Under the pieces are notes generated by a model that did no database searches, was not told the DNA's origin, and was given only the letters and a program-made list of their open reading frames with translations. The position numbers and the translations under genes are program-made. A stretch of DNA of 64,000 bases from assembly GCA_024704765.1 (NCBI GenBank), contig JAKMXF010000133.1, positions 124,001 to 188,000 on the forward strand. The letters are read 5' to 3'. The number at the start of each line of letters is the position of its first letter. The stretch's first letter is position 1. This document shows, piece by piece, positions 53,669-62,597 of the stretch. The DNA comes from Oopsacas minuta. Its lineage: Eukaryota; Porifera; Hexactinellida; Lyssacinosida; Leucopsacidae.

Positions 53669-53705
53669 TTAGTGTGTTTATACATTTTCTGAGTTATTCA
53701 GGGTA
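53669..53705 (+). repeat. 3' flank segment shared with the NHL genes
   Basis: 37 bp identical to 58653-58689 (downstream of NHL copy 3) and to the corresponding parts of the 3' flanks of copies 1 and 2. It begins TTAGTGTGTTTATAC and ends TTATTCAGGGTA. It sits about 85 bp after the GTPase 1 stop codon. Confidence 0.9.
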
Positions 53706-53967
53706 TTTACTAGGCAAAACTAGAAAGTGTTAATAAATTTCTAGAAAGGAACTTGGTTTCAGTTCCACACTTGATTTCATATCTCACCATTTATGACGTC
53801 ATCATACAAAATATTCAATTCATGAGAATATTTCATATACTTGTAAATATGTAAATTAACCGAATACGCTCGGGAAAATGTGTCACTTTATGACACCATA
53901 AGGTGCTAAAATCTCGATGTGGGTGCGGGAATTGGTTAAATAGTATTCCTTTTCGTTACGATTGTAA

Positions 53968-54855
53968 CACTTCGGACATAATCGGTTACAGGAAATATCT
54001 TTGAGTGGAGTGGTAACTAAATTAAATTTTGTACTTTTGATTGCGACAGAGGATATAAGTGTCACTTTGGTGGTGGCAGATGAGAATGTGGCAGTTGACA
54101 CAATTCAATTGAATGGCTCATTTATTGTGGCGGATGAATTTTTCAGGGAATTTCCGAATCTAGAAAATCTGGCGCTCACAGAAGTTATTTTTAGTGATTT
54201 TCCTATTTTTCGCTTTAACTCCAAAATGGTGACTTTGGAATGTGTCGACATAGAGGTGTCAAGTGGCGCTACGGATATTTCTTGGAGTTTCATTGCTGGA
54301 TTGGATTCATTGACTTATGTGAAGTTTATTTGCGAAGCCCAAGTGAACGCCGAAAATTCCCCAAGTGCATTTGTTGGTTTGGATTCTTTGACGAAAATCG
54401 AGTTTGACAAGGTGGATTTTAGTGTCGCGCTGCCATCTGTGTTTGAGACAATAATCACTTTAGTTGAGGTGTCAATAACAAACGCGGGGATTCTAAATTT
54501 AGAATTTATTGCGCCTGAAATTCGTGATGGAATTTTGGAACTAGATTTAACTTCTAATTCTATTAATGAAGAGAGAACAGACAACTTTAATGGTTTCGTG
54601 AATTTGACACGCTTAATATTGGTAGACAATGGGTTCACAAAGTTGGAGAGGGTGCTCTTCCAGGAGATGCAACGCCTTGACACCTTAGATTTGTCTGATA
54701 ATTAAATTCGATCCATCTTAACCGACACATTTTATGCCATTCCTACCATTATGAGTGTTAAAATTGTGAATTCACTGATCACTACTTTGGATTATTCTAT
54801 TTTGGCGCCATTAGTTAATTTGACACTTTTCATGTATCCATTGGAGGTCTGCGAG
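53968..54855 (+). pseudogene. Leucine-rich-repeat protein, broken by stop codon and hAT insertion
   Basis: In-frame LRR reading runs from about 53968 (the frame is closed at 53965 upstream, so the true N-terminus may be lost or in another exon). Repeats such as FPNLENLALTEVIF, GLDSLTKIEFD and FVNLTRLILVDNGFTKL are present; the last block reads LDTLDLSDN. A TAA at 54703-54705 interrupts, yet LRR-like coding continues in the same frame to 54855 (FYAIPTIMSV, ILAPLVNLTLF) and ends in an LRR-cap-like LEVC. There a hAT element is inserted. The same frame resumes after the duplication at 56235 (YKGWEPLL) to a stop at 56292-56294. Probably an extracellular or membrane LRR protein before it decayed. 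Confidence 0.75.
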
Positions 54856-56226
54856 CAGTGACGTAGCCAAGGGGGGGCCAGGCCCCGGTTGTCGCACCTA
54901 TTATGGGGCCCACGACCTCACTATTTCAATCTTAGGGGCTGCTGCAAGGGCTTATCCATCCTAAAGAGGGATTCCAAATATACTCTTTTCTAATGGATAC
55001 AGCTACATTACTGCCCTATTATTGTTCAACCATAGCTTTGTAAAATCTCAATAGACATATTTTCGAGTGTTTTTTGTTAATTTCAAATAAGTGCAACCTT
55101 GATTACATCGCTTGAACCTTGTTCTTGTCGACTTCATAAAGGGTGTACCTATAGCATAGGACTTCTTCTCGTTATTGGAAGCAGTGTATTTATTCCTATC
55201 CTCTGGGAAGTTTAATGCCCTGTTCGAGAAAGTTCAAGCGGAACAAAGGCCAGAGAAACAGCCATGCGGCTCAAACGCCTAATTGAAACACGTTGGGTAT
55301 GTCGTTTTGAGGCGATTAAGACTTTCAAAGAGACTTTTGGAGCCCTATTAACTATTGGATCCATTTCTGATGGTGTGCAGCGAGATCGAGCAATAGAGGC
55401 AAGAGGACTTTTTCTTCAGATAATTGAATTTTAATTCGCATTATGCTTAGTGATGTTCAACCATCTTTTCATTATGACGAACGTTTTGTCAAAGACACTT
55501 CAGGATCCTGACCTTGATTTTAGTGCTGCAATGTCATTGATTGATGCAACCATTGAAACTCTTCAGAGTTACAGATCAGAGAAACAGTGGAAAGAAATTT
55601 GGAATGAAGCTCTAACGGTTGAAGATGGTCACGACATCGAAATAAGCAGTTTACCACGAAAAAGAAAGCACAAATTACCTGCTAAACTGTGTTGCCACGA
55701 TCAAGTCTATTCTTGTAAATTACAAAATTTCGGAGGAAGATGTAAGCGAAGAAAGTTCTGAGAAATCGACACATGGAAGATATTCATGACGTTATTGACA
55801 AACTAAGATCACTGAAGGCAGCCTTTCCAGAGTTGTTACGGTTACTAGACATAGCGTTAACTATTGCTGTTAGTAGTGCAGCTTGTGAGCGTTCATTTTC
55901 CTCTCTCAAACGAATGAAGACTTATCTGCGCTCAACCATGAGCCAATTAAGGCTTAATAATCTAGCCATTTTGTCTATAGAAAGCAATATTGCTTCTAGT
56001 CTTCCATTAGAAGTGGTTGTGGACCGGTTTGCTTATCAGCACAAGAATCGCAGGATATGCTTGTCGTGATTAGCAATAGTTTGTAAATCGCTAGAATTAC
56101 TTATTGGATAATATACACTATTATTATCATAGGTGATTGTTTGAATGACTTGTACTGCCAAGAACTAAAAGTGAATTAGTGCTCCAGGTGTGCCCAGGTT
56201 GAGCTCAAGGTCTGGCTACGCCACTG
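54856..56226 (+). mobile_element. hAT transposon (1371 bp) inserted in the LRR gene
   Basis: Left end CAGTGACGTAGCCAAGGGG, right end GGCTACGCCACTG: near-perfect inverted repeats with the CAGTG-type hAT terminus. Perfect 8-bp target duplication TCTGCGAG at 54848-54855 and 56227-56234. It holds remnants of a ZMYM1-like hAT transposase. The intact target duplication indicates a fairly recent insertion. Confidence 0.95.
55261..56069 (+). pseudogene. hAT transposase remnant
   Basis: Fragments in three frames: ~55261-55434 (RLIETRWVCRFEAIKTFKET), 55450-55761 (LSKTLQDPDLDFSAAMSLID) and 55773-56069, the C-terminal dimerisation region (SSAACERSFSSLKRMKTYLR). Frames are broken between blocks, so no full enzyme is encoded. 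The wording is that of ZMYM1/TTF-type hAT elements. Confidence 0.85.
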
Positions 56227-56432
56227 TCTGCGAGTACAAAGGTTGGGAACCACTGCTATATGGATTGTCCGTCATTGTATTTATTGATATATGATTAATC
56301 ATATTTTCACGCCTTTTGAGTTAATTATAATATCCTCGAGTTTTTGTTTCAACAAACATTGAAAGTAATAACAACAATAATATTACAAAATATTACTTTC
56401 ATTGAATTTGAAATTTTGAGTTTCATAGAAAG

Positions 56433-56568
56433 CAATTATGTAATTGTGTCTATTATTAAGCCACATTATGAAACACATTACTTCACATAGAAAGTAATAC
56501 TTAATTCTAATACAAATTCTAAAGAAGAGATATTTCTATAAAAGAACTGAAGACTAAGAATATTGGAA
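56433..56568 (+). promoter_or_regulatory. Conserved promoter/leader block of NHL copy 3
   Basis: 136 bp matching 9821-9968 and 49242-49389 except for a 12-bp gap next to the GTGTC words. TATA-like CTATAAAAGAAC lies ~30 bp before the ATG at 56569. Confidence 0.7.
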
Positions 56569-58590
56569 ATGGCAACAAACATGAGCCAAGTAACACCTTC
56601 AGAAACTGAGAAGATGTTGAAGGAGTACGAGAATAGAATAAAGGACATGCTGTCCGTTATCCTACAAGAAATTAATGTTAACGCAATATCCGAATTGTCT
56701 GGAGCCTCCGTAGTGTCCACAGAAACACGCGTATCCTTGAAGGAACGATATTACGAAATAATAGAGGAGTACAGGAATATTTTTAGGATACCAAAAATCC
56801 TCTTTGAAATGGAAAGAATTTTTTTAGTGGCATATACCGTAAACATAACTTTTAGAATTCTTGACGAGTTATCAGCTCTCTACAAAGATTTTGAATCTGT
56901 AATCTCCAGTAAAATACTTCCTGTCCCTCTCAAAGATTCATTCCAGGAACGATACGACCAGCATTTACATAAAATATCTTTACTAATCATCGATAACCTC
57001 CTCCCTATTGAATTCAAAGACAGCCTCTACTACATAGAGAGGACTTTAGCAGAACCTTCTCTATACTCCCTAAACGGTCTCATCATGTGGAAGGAGACAG
57101 CTGAGCAAAAGATTGATAAAATTCAGAATCGGATAGTCCCTAAACTCCCAAAACCGATCGAGAGTGTGATAGTAAAGAGATACGAATCTCTGAGATTGAG
57201 ACTGAAGGCAGAGATCTTAAAGATGAGGACTTATCCTATTCCAGAACCTTGGTGTTCAAAATGCATGAGGAAGGGAATGAAATACTTCATTGATGGAGAA
57301 TTCATTTTCTATGTAGATCCTGAAATAGAGGAAGAGATGAAACCAGTGAATCCATCCAAGAGAGACCTGCTTCCCGGGGGTATCACACGTCAGGAGTATG
57401 ACATGAGGCTGAACAGGCTCAATATGGAGTATGCGATAGCTAGAGATGAGTTGGAAACCAGGAATGCAGATAGGATAGAAGAGAAATGCAAATGGATGGA
57501 GGATAAGTATGCACTTGTTGAGGGGGATGTGCCTCTCATATTCAATGAACTAGTTAACCTGTACAGAGACGCTAGGTCACTAGAATATCTCGTCAGGAAG
57601 AATAAGGAGGATAAGGAATTGAAGGATATATATGATTTAATACAAAGAAGGATCCGTCACTATTACGACAACAGAATAAACATTCCTTCATATGCTATCA
57701 CCACTCGTAACGATCCCATGTTGATAGCTCCACCCAAAGAAGAGAGGAACATCCCTGTAGCATCTGGTGTTGATAGAGGTGGAGAAGCTCTTTGGCAATT
57801 AGATACACCAGCTGGTATAATTGCGGTTATGAATAGCGTAATAGTAGCGGATAGATATGGTGATACAGTCACACTCTACAGAGCTACAGATTTTGCAGCT
57901 ACTTATTCGTATCATGATCCTTATTTAGCTACTACTACTCCTGTCTCATTGACATACTTCAAACCGTCCGTATTCGTGTGCTATACAAGTTTAATAGTAC
58001 AATTCAGCATAACATGGGAAGATAGTATGGAGATATTTCGCATGAAACGTGAACACGACATCTCAATACTACAGGCTTGTTGTACCTCCTCTAACAGTAA
58101 CCATTTGTATGTGGGGACTCTTAAGCCTAGTCTCATCCGTATGCAGGTAGATCCTCTCCGTATAGAACAAGAATACCTACTCAATCCTATCCTGCATACC
58201 AAGATACCTAACAGGTATCCATGGCTACAGGACATGAAGGCTGTTGATGATTGTGTTGTATGTCTCTTCACAGGATCTCCCTCTCCTCTACAAAGGTTCT
58301 CTCTAGAAGGAGAACTCATAGAGTCCATACTCACAGAGGATCAGATAGTAGGAGCATACAACTTCAACCTGTTCTATAATCCTATCACAAATGAATTGAG
58401 AATATACATATGCGATTTCTGGGATAATTCCATCAAAGTGTTTGGCCTGTTTGGAGAATTCATAGAAACAGTTTGTGAGACAGGACATGAACTGTGTCAA
58501 ATATTCCGTCCCTCTTGCATATTTATACAACGATCTGGCTATATTACAGTTGGTGACATGAAGGAGGACAACTGTCTACAGATGCTCTAA
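56569..58590 (+). CDS. NHL/TRIM-type beta-propeller protein, copy 3 (opposite strand)
   Basis: About 673 residues, intronless, starting MATNMSQVTPSETEK. It keeps the N-terminal helix of copy 2 (KEYENRIKDMLSVILQEI). The central Cys pair reads WCSKCMRKG. The C-terminal propeller includes IKVFGLFGEFIETVCETGH and the same terminal GYITVGDMKEDNCLQML as copy 1. Reading frame fully open, so it is likely functional. It points towards GTPase 2, on the same strand. The 3' flank after the (TTA)n run is cut by a degenerate hAT fragment at 58816. Confidence 0.75.
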   Translation: MATNMSQVTPSETEKMLKEYENRIKDMLSVILQEINVNAISELSGASVVSTETRVSLKERYYEIIEEYRNIFRIPKILFEMERIFLVAYTVNITFRILDELSALYKDFESVISSKILPVPLKDSFQERYDQHLHKISLLIIDNLLPIEFKDSLYYIERTLAEPSLYSLNGLIMWKETAEQKIDKIQNRIVPKLPKPIESVIVKRYESLRLRLKAEILKMRTYPIPEPWCSKCMRKGMKYFIDGEFIFYVDPEIEEEMKPVNPSKRDLLPGGITRQEYDMRLNRLNMEYAIARDELETRNADRIEEKCKWMEDKYALVEGDVPLIFNELVNLYRDARSLEYLVRKNKEDKELKDIYDLIQRRIRHYYDNRINIPSYAITTRNDPMLIAPPKEERNIPVASGVDRGGEALWQLDTPAGIIAVMNSVIVADRYGDTVTLYRATDFAATYSYHDPYLATTTPVSLTYFKPSVFVCYTSLIVQFSITWEDSMEIFRMKREHDISILQACCTSSNSNHLYVGTLKPSLIRMQVDPLRIEQEYLLNPILHTKIPNRYPWLQDMKAVDDCVVCLFTGSPSPLQRFSLEGELIESILTEDQIVGAYNFNLFYNPITNELRIYICDFWDNSIKVFGLFGEFIETVCETGHELCQIFRPSCIFIQRSGYITVGDMKEDNCLQML

Positions 58591-58815
58591 TCTCCTGTCC
58601 CATTGTTTATTATTATTATTATTATTTGTTGTTTATTTCCCAATTATAGTGATTAGTGTGTTTATACATTTTCTGAGTTATTCAGGGTACTATTTGATAC
58701 CATGGGATCAATCTATTGGATACCTTTCTTCCTCTAGTTTGGCTCTGCTGTTCACACTTTTAGAGATTAAGTCACCAAATTTGGTATGTATACTCGTAGT
58801 GACATCTAGTTGTGC
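58591..58815 (+). repeat. 3' flank of NHL copy 3 with (TTA)n
   Basis: Shared with the 3' flanks of copies 1 (7680-7933) and 2 (47029-47186): TTTATTATTATTATT run, CCCAATTATAGTGATTAG, ATACCATGGGATCAATC and GTATACTCGTAGTGACATCT. It ends where the hAT fragment begins. Confidence 0.85.
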
Positions 58816-59784
58816 CCGGCACGTAGCTACAGGGGGGCAAGGGGGGCAGTTGCCTCCCCAAAAGTTTTTCTCGCCCCCCCCAGATAAATTTGGAAGTTTC
58901 CGTTTGTATCTACAGTGTAGCTAGCTTATTAGCAATCAGCTTTGGATCCCAAACGGGATTATAATGTTAATTTCGTTGCTCTATTAGCAACTAAATTTCT
59001 GCAAATCCGAGTTGCTAATAAGCAAACTCCACTGTAGTTAATAGTCTCTGTACTTCAACTGCATCGTCAAAAATATGGAATTAATAACTCGCGTTGCGAT
59101 GATGGTTTTAATACTAGACAGGAAGTAACGCTCATTGATAGTAAACTCGTTCTATTTTGACAGGCACTGAATTTCTGCTATAATTTAATTGAATTACTAC
59201 AGGCCGCTAGTAATTGTTGTCAGAAGTTAGACTGTCCATTGAAGTGATTGAAGCATTGGTGATGTTCTTAGGGTTTCAGTTTTCAAAGCTTAATTTATAC
59301 CAAATTCTTGTGACTATCCCTCAGACGTCTTGTAAGGTTGTGCGAATGTTCTCATCTGTTAAGAGAATAAAAACTCGTTTGCGCTCGCAAATGACCACTG
59401 TGCGTCTCAACCATATTGCCCTCCTGTTATCTCTTGTAAAGATATTGTAGAAACACTTTGCTATAATGATGTGATTGAACATTTTAAGCAGATGAAGCAA
59501 CGCCGCTTTCCTTTGTAATGTCAAATAGTATCCCTGAATTGAGTTTAGTATCTTAATAAATACTCTTACTATATGGCATTCTATATAATGTCGACTAGTC
59601 TAGTGCTCCCTAGCTTAGTAATCTGGTACTTGATGAAGTCAAAAGGTTATACATGTAAGGAAAGGAGACTGGATCGTACTTGTTATACACAAGTAATTAA
59701 CTTTTCGAAAATATTTATCCCAGCAATTGCCCTCCCGAAATTCTTCTTGCCCCCCCTGAATATCTTGCTCTAGCTACGTGCCTG
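58816..59784 (+). mobile_element. Degenerate hAT-like element
   Basis: Left end CCGGCACGTAGCTACAGGGG; right end CTAGCTACGTGCCTG: inverted repeats of hAT type. Inside, the frame at 59214-59450 has a hAT C-terminal block (KVVRMFSSVKRIKTRLRSQM). The flanking 8-mers do not match, so no target duplication is left or one edge was lost by deletion. Right after it come the GTPase 2 promoter sequences. Confidence 0.8.
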
Positions 59785-59981
59785 ATCAAATCTCGCTACT
59801 GTTGTTAGAGCTCTGAATTTCTAATGCCAGATTATTCATCTTCATATGTTATGTGAAGTTAAGTTAATAATATGATTCATATCAGAACTAGCTGTTGTTA
59901 TGATGTCATCTCATTACTACCCCCCGAGAAATTCGATATATAAAGTTACAGTTATTGGAAAGAAATTAAAATTGAGGAGAA
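59785..59981 (+). promoter_or_regulatory. Promoter region of GTPase 2
   Basis: TATA-like GATATATAAAG near 59935-59945, about 37 bp before the ATG at 59982, in a short leader. No other gene in the interval. Confidence 0.5.
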
Positions 59982-62324
59982 ATGGGGAATAAGAATTCAG
60001 TTGACAGAAGTTTCATATTTATCGGTAAAATGGGTGATGGCAAAAGTAGCCTTGGGAACTTGTTATGCAAAGCGGGCCGGGTACCGAAAGACCCATTCAA
60101 AGTACCAGAAAACCGAAACGCAATGGGAACAACACAGAAGATAGAATTTGTGGAGGTGATAACCCGCGCTGGGGTTCCGGACAAAGATGAGGAGGTAAAA
60201 ATACAGCTATTTGATATACCCGGTTTGAATGACCCGAAATTCAAACTAGCTACACATAGTATGAATATCACACAATGCATTAGGAGAGCTACCCCTACTT
60301 TATTCGTAACATTCGTAATTGTGATTGATATCTCTGCAGAGAGTATGGATCCAGATTTCGAACCAAGTATTGTGGCATTATCCCGCGAACTCCGGTTAGC
60401 TTCGTTTAGTTTCTTTAATCAGGCTGTAGTTGTATTCACACATGCTGACAAGTTAGTTGGAGGGTTCAAGAGAGACAAGTTAGATCAGAAGTTAAAAGAA
60501 AAATGTATTAGTGATAAATGGGGTGATTTAGACAAAATTCTTACTCGCGTAGATGGTAGATATATGTATGTAAATACAAAGAGGAAGAAAGGTCAAGTAG
60601 AAGTTATGCAAGAACTCTATCAGCTCTCTATAACTACTCTAAGATTACTGTTTCAAGGAAACACCAACTTCAAAGCCAGTGAGATTAAAAAGAGACTTGG
60701 CTTAAAGGGAGAAAATAATATAATAGACCAGAAGAAGTACAAAATCGAATGTTTGTTTAGTAGTGACCTACAACTTCATTTACAAGGACAAAAAATAGAA
60801 ATAACAGAAGAAGTACAAAACGCTATCAAGGATCTAAAATTAATCGGGCATGGAATATCTGTGATTATAATTCTAATCGACTTAACAAATGCCTTCACGA
60901 CTACATATTCGGAAATGATTAGGAATTTACCAAATCAATACGAAAACCGCGATCGTCATCCAGGTGGTAATAAATTCTGGGATTACACCTTCATCGTGTT
61001 TAAAGTTCATAATCCAAATGATGTTGAAAGGCAAATTCGTCAAAGTTTCTCTAATCCTGAAATCAAAAGAATATACAAACTAGCAGGAGGTAGACATACG
61101 TGGGTAGCGAAGAATGATCCAAATATCAAGGACTTAGAAGATGAAAGAAAGGACTTTATCAAGAGAATCATTGATTGTTATCTTCAAGTAAAGAAAGTTA
61201 CTCAAGGCAAAAATTACATTTCAAATGTCGTAGCCGAAGAGATGGAGATGATGACGCAAGAAATGTATTCTGAAGCCAGATCATCTTCACAACTAGCATT
61301 GATCAAAGGAATGGAAGTGACAGGTTGTATGGGGGCTCAATGTATAGGAGCACTAGGAACAGCAGGGGTATTAGGAGGGGTAGGAGCTGTCGCAGGGCCG
61401 ATTGGAGCAGTAGTTGGGGGTGTCACAGGAGGTCTTATTGGATTCAGTGGTGTAATGACAGTACAATTTGCTATATACATATTGCAAAAGGTCAAACCAA
61501 CATTGTTGAACCATTTCAAATTAAAATTTTCAAATTTGGAGAAAATTTCGAATGAAGCATTTCTAGAATTTTTGGAACGCAAAGAATATCCCGAAATTGC
61601 ATATGATTATGTTGTTATTGACAATATCGAACAAACCAATAATATCTTACCAGCTAAAGATCACGAATTCCGACTGGAAACAGACCATTTCGAGCAGGAT
61701 ACAAATGATACCCGTGATACCAGACAGGTACCAGGCAATACCCCATTGATACCAGAGAATGCCCAATTGATACCAGACGATACCCCATTGATACCAGAGG
61801 ATGCCCAATTGATATCATACGATACCCCATTGATACCAGAGGATGCCCAATTGATATCATACGATACCCCATTGATACCAGAGGATACCCCATTGATATC
61901 ATACGATACCCCATTGATACCAGAGGATGCCCAATTGATATCATACGATACCCCATTGATACCAGAGGATACCCCATTGATATCATACGATACCCCATTG
62001 ATACCAGAGGATACCCCATTGATATCATACGATACCCCATTGATACCAGAGGATGCCCAATTGATATCATACGATACCCCATTGATATCATACGATGCCC
62101 AATTGATATCATACGATACCCCATTGATATCATACGATGCCCAATTGATATCATACGATACCCCATTGATACCAGAGGATACCCCATTGATATCATACGA
62201 TACCCCATTGATACCAGAGGATGCCCAATTGATATCATACGATACCCCATTGATATCATACGATACCCTATTGATATCAGAGAATACTCCATTGATACCA
62301 AACGAAAATCCACCAGGACCGTAA
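59982..62324 (+). CDS. AIG1/GIMAP-like GTPase 2 with glycine-rich membrane segment and heptapeptide tail
   Basis: 780 residues, intronless. Begins MGNKNSVDRS: Gly2 and Ser6 fit an N-myristoylation site. G motifs: GKMGDGKSSLGN (~17-28), DIPGLND (~75), THADKL (~155). Residues ~444-510 include a hydrophobic Gly/Ala-rich hairpin (GALGTAGVLGGVGAVAGPIG, then VTGGLIGFSG), likely membrane-inserting. From ~575 to the end there are about 27 heptapeptides of the type DTPLIPE or DAQLISY, ending NENPPGP. AIG1/GIMAP proteins polymerise on membranes of lipid droplets, ER or endosomes. Two membrane signals and a long repetitive acidic tail suggest a membrane-anchored effector. Paralogue of 51963-53585. Confidence 0.85.
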   Translation: MGNKNSVDRSFIFIGKMGDGKSSLGNLLCKAGRVPKDPFKVPENRNAMGTTQKIEFVEVITRAGVPDKDEEVKIQLFDIPGLNDPKFKLATHSMNITQCIRRATPTLFVTFVIVIDISAESMDPDFEPSIVALSRELRLASFSFFNQAVVVFTHADKLVGGFKRDKLDQKLKEKCISDKWGDLDKILTRVDGRYMYVNTKRKKGQVEVMQELYQLSITTLRLLFQGNTNFKASEIKKRLGLKGENNIIDQKKYKIECLFSSDLQLHLQGQKIEITEEVQNAIKDLKLIGHGISVIIILIDLTNAFTTTYSEMIRNLPNQYENRDRHPGGNKFWDYTFIVFKVHNPNDVERQIRQSFSNPEIKRIYKLAGGRHTWVAKNDPNIKDLEDERKDFIKRIIDCYLQVKKVTQGKNYISNVVAEEMEMMTQEMYSEARSSSQLALIKGMEVTGCMGAQCIGALGTAGVLGGVGAVAGPIGAVVGGVTGGLIGFSGVMTVQFAIYILQKVKPTLLNHFKLKFSNLEKISNEAFLEFLERKEYPEIAYDYVVIDNIEQTNNILPAKDHEFRLETDHFEQDTNDTRDTRQVPGNTPLIPENAQLIPDDTPLIPEDAQLISYDTPLIPEDAQLISYDTPLIPEDTPLISYDTPLIPEDAQLISYDTPLIPEDTPLISYDTPLIPEDTPLISYDTPLIPEDAQLISYDTPLISYDAQLISYDTPLISYDAQLISYDTPLIPEDTPLISYDTPLIPEDAQLISYDTPLISYDTLLISENTPLIPNENPPGP
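61735..62290 (+). repeat. 21-bp coding tandem repeat in GTPase 2
   Basis: About 26 near-identical 21-bp units such as GATACCCCATTGATACCAGA and the variant with GATGCCCAATTGATATCATA, encoding D-T/A-P/Q-L-I-P/S-E/Y. The two unit types alternate in a semi-regular order. The complement is also open across the array because the unit lacks stops in that frame. Likely to vary in length between alleles. Confidence 0.95.
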
Positions 62325-62420
62325 AATTACAGAATAGAGTTTGGATGAGTTATCTTCCCATTAGTTTATGTGCTCAAAATTGATAATTACACACACAAAA
62401 ACTAAATATTATTTGTATAC

Positions 62421-62475
<55 letters not shown>

Positions 62476-62597
62476 TTTGTGTTTTAGATAAGAAAATGTT
62501 ATTATTAATTTCTATCAAACTTAATCCACTCAAATAAATAATTCAAATAATTCTTATCTAAAATAGTAGCATATTAACCTAACAAACACCTTTCTAA
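62325..62597. repeat. Convergent intergenic region with (ATA)n tract
   Basis: Lies between two convergent genes. A long (AAT)n run covers about 62421-62475. A TTTCAATAAA-like signal was not found; nothing else of note. Confidence 0.7.

Noticed and set aside
57981-58334. Minus-strand frames inside NHL copy 3 (also mirrored in copies 1 and 2)
   Set aside because: Antisense shadows conserved only because the sense gene is conserved.
61654-62313. 219-residue antisense frame across the GTPase 2 repeat
   Set aside because: It exists only because the 21-bp unit has no stop on that strand; kept as an observation, not annotated as a gene.
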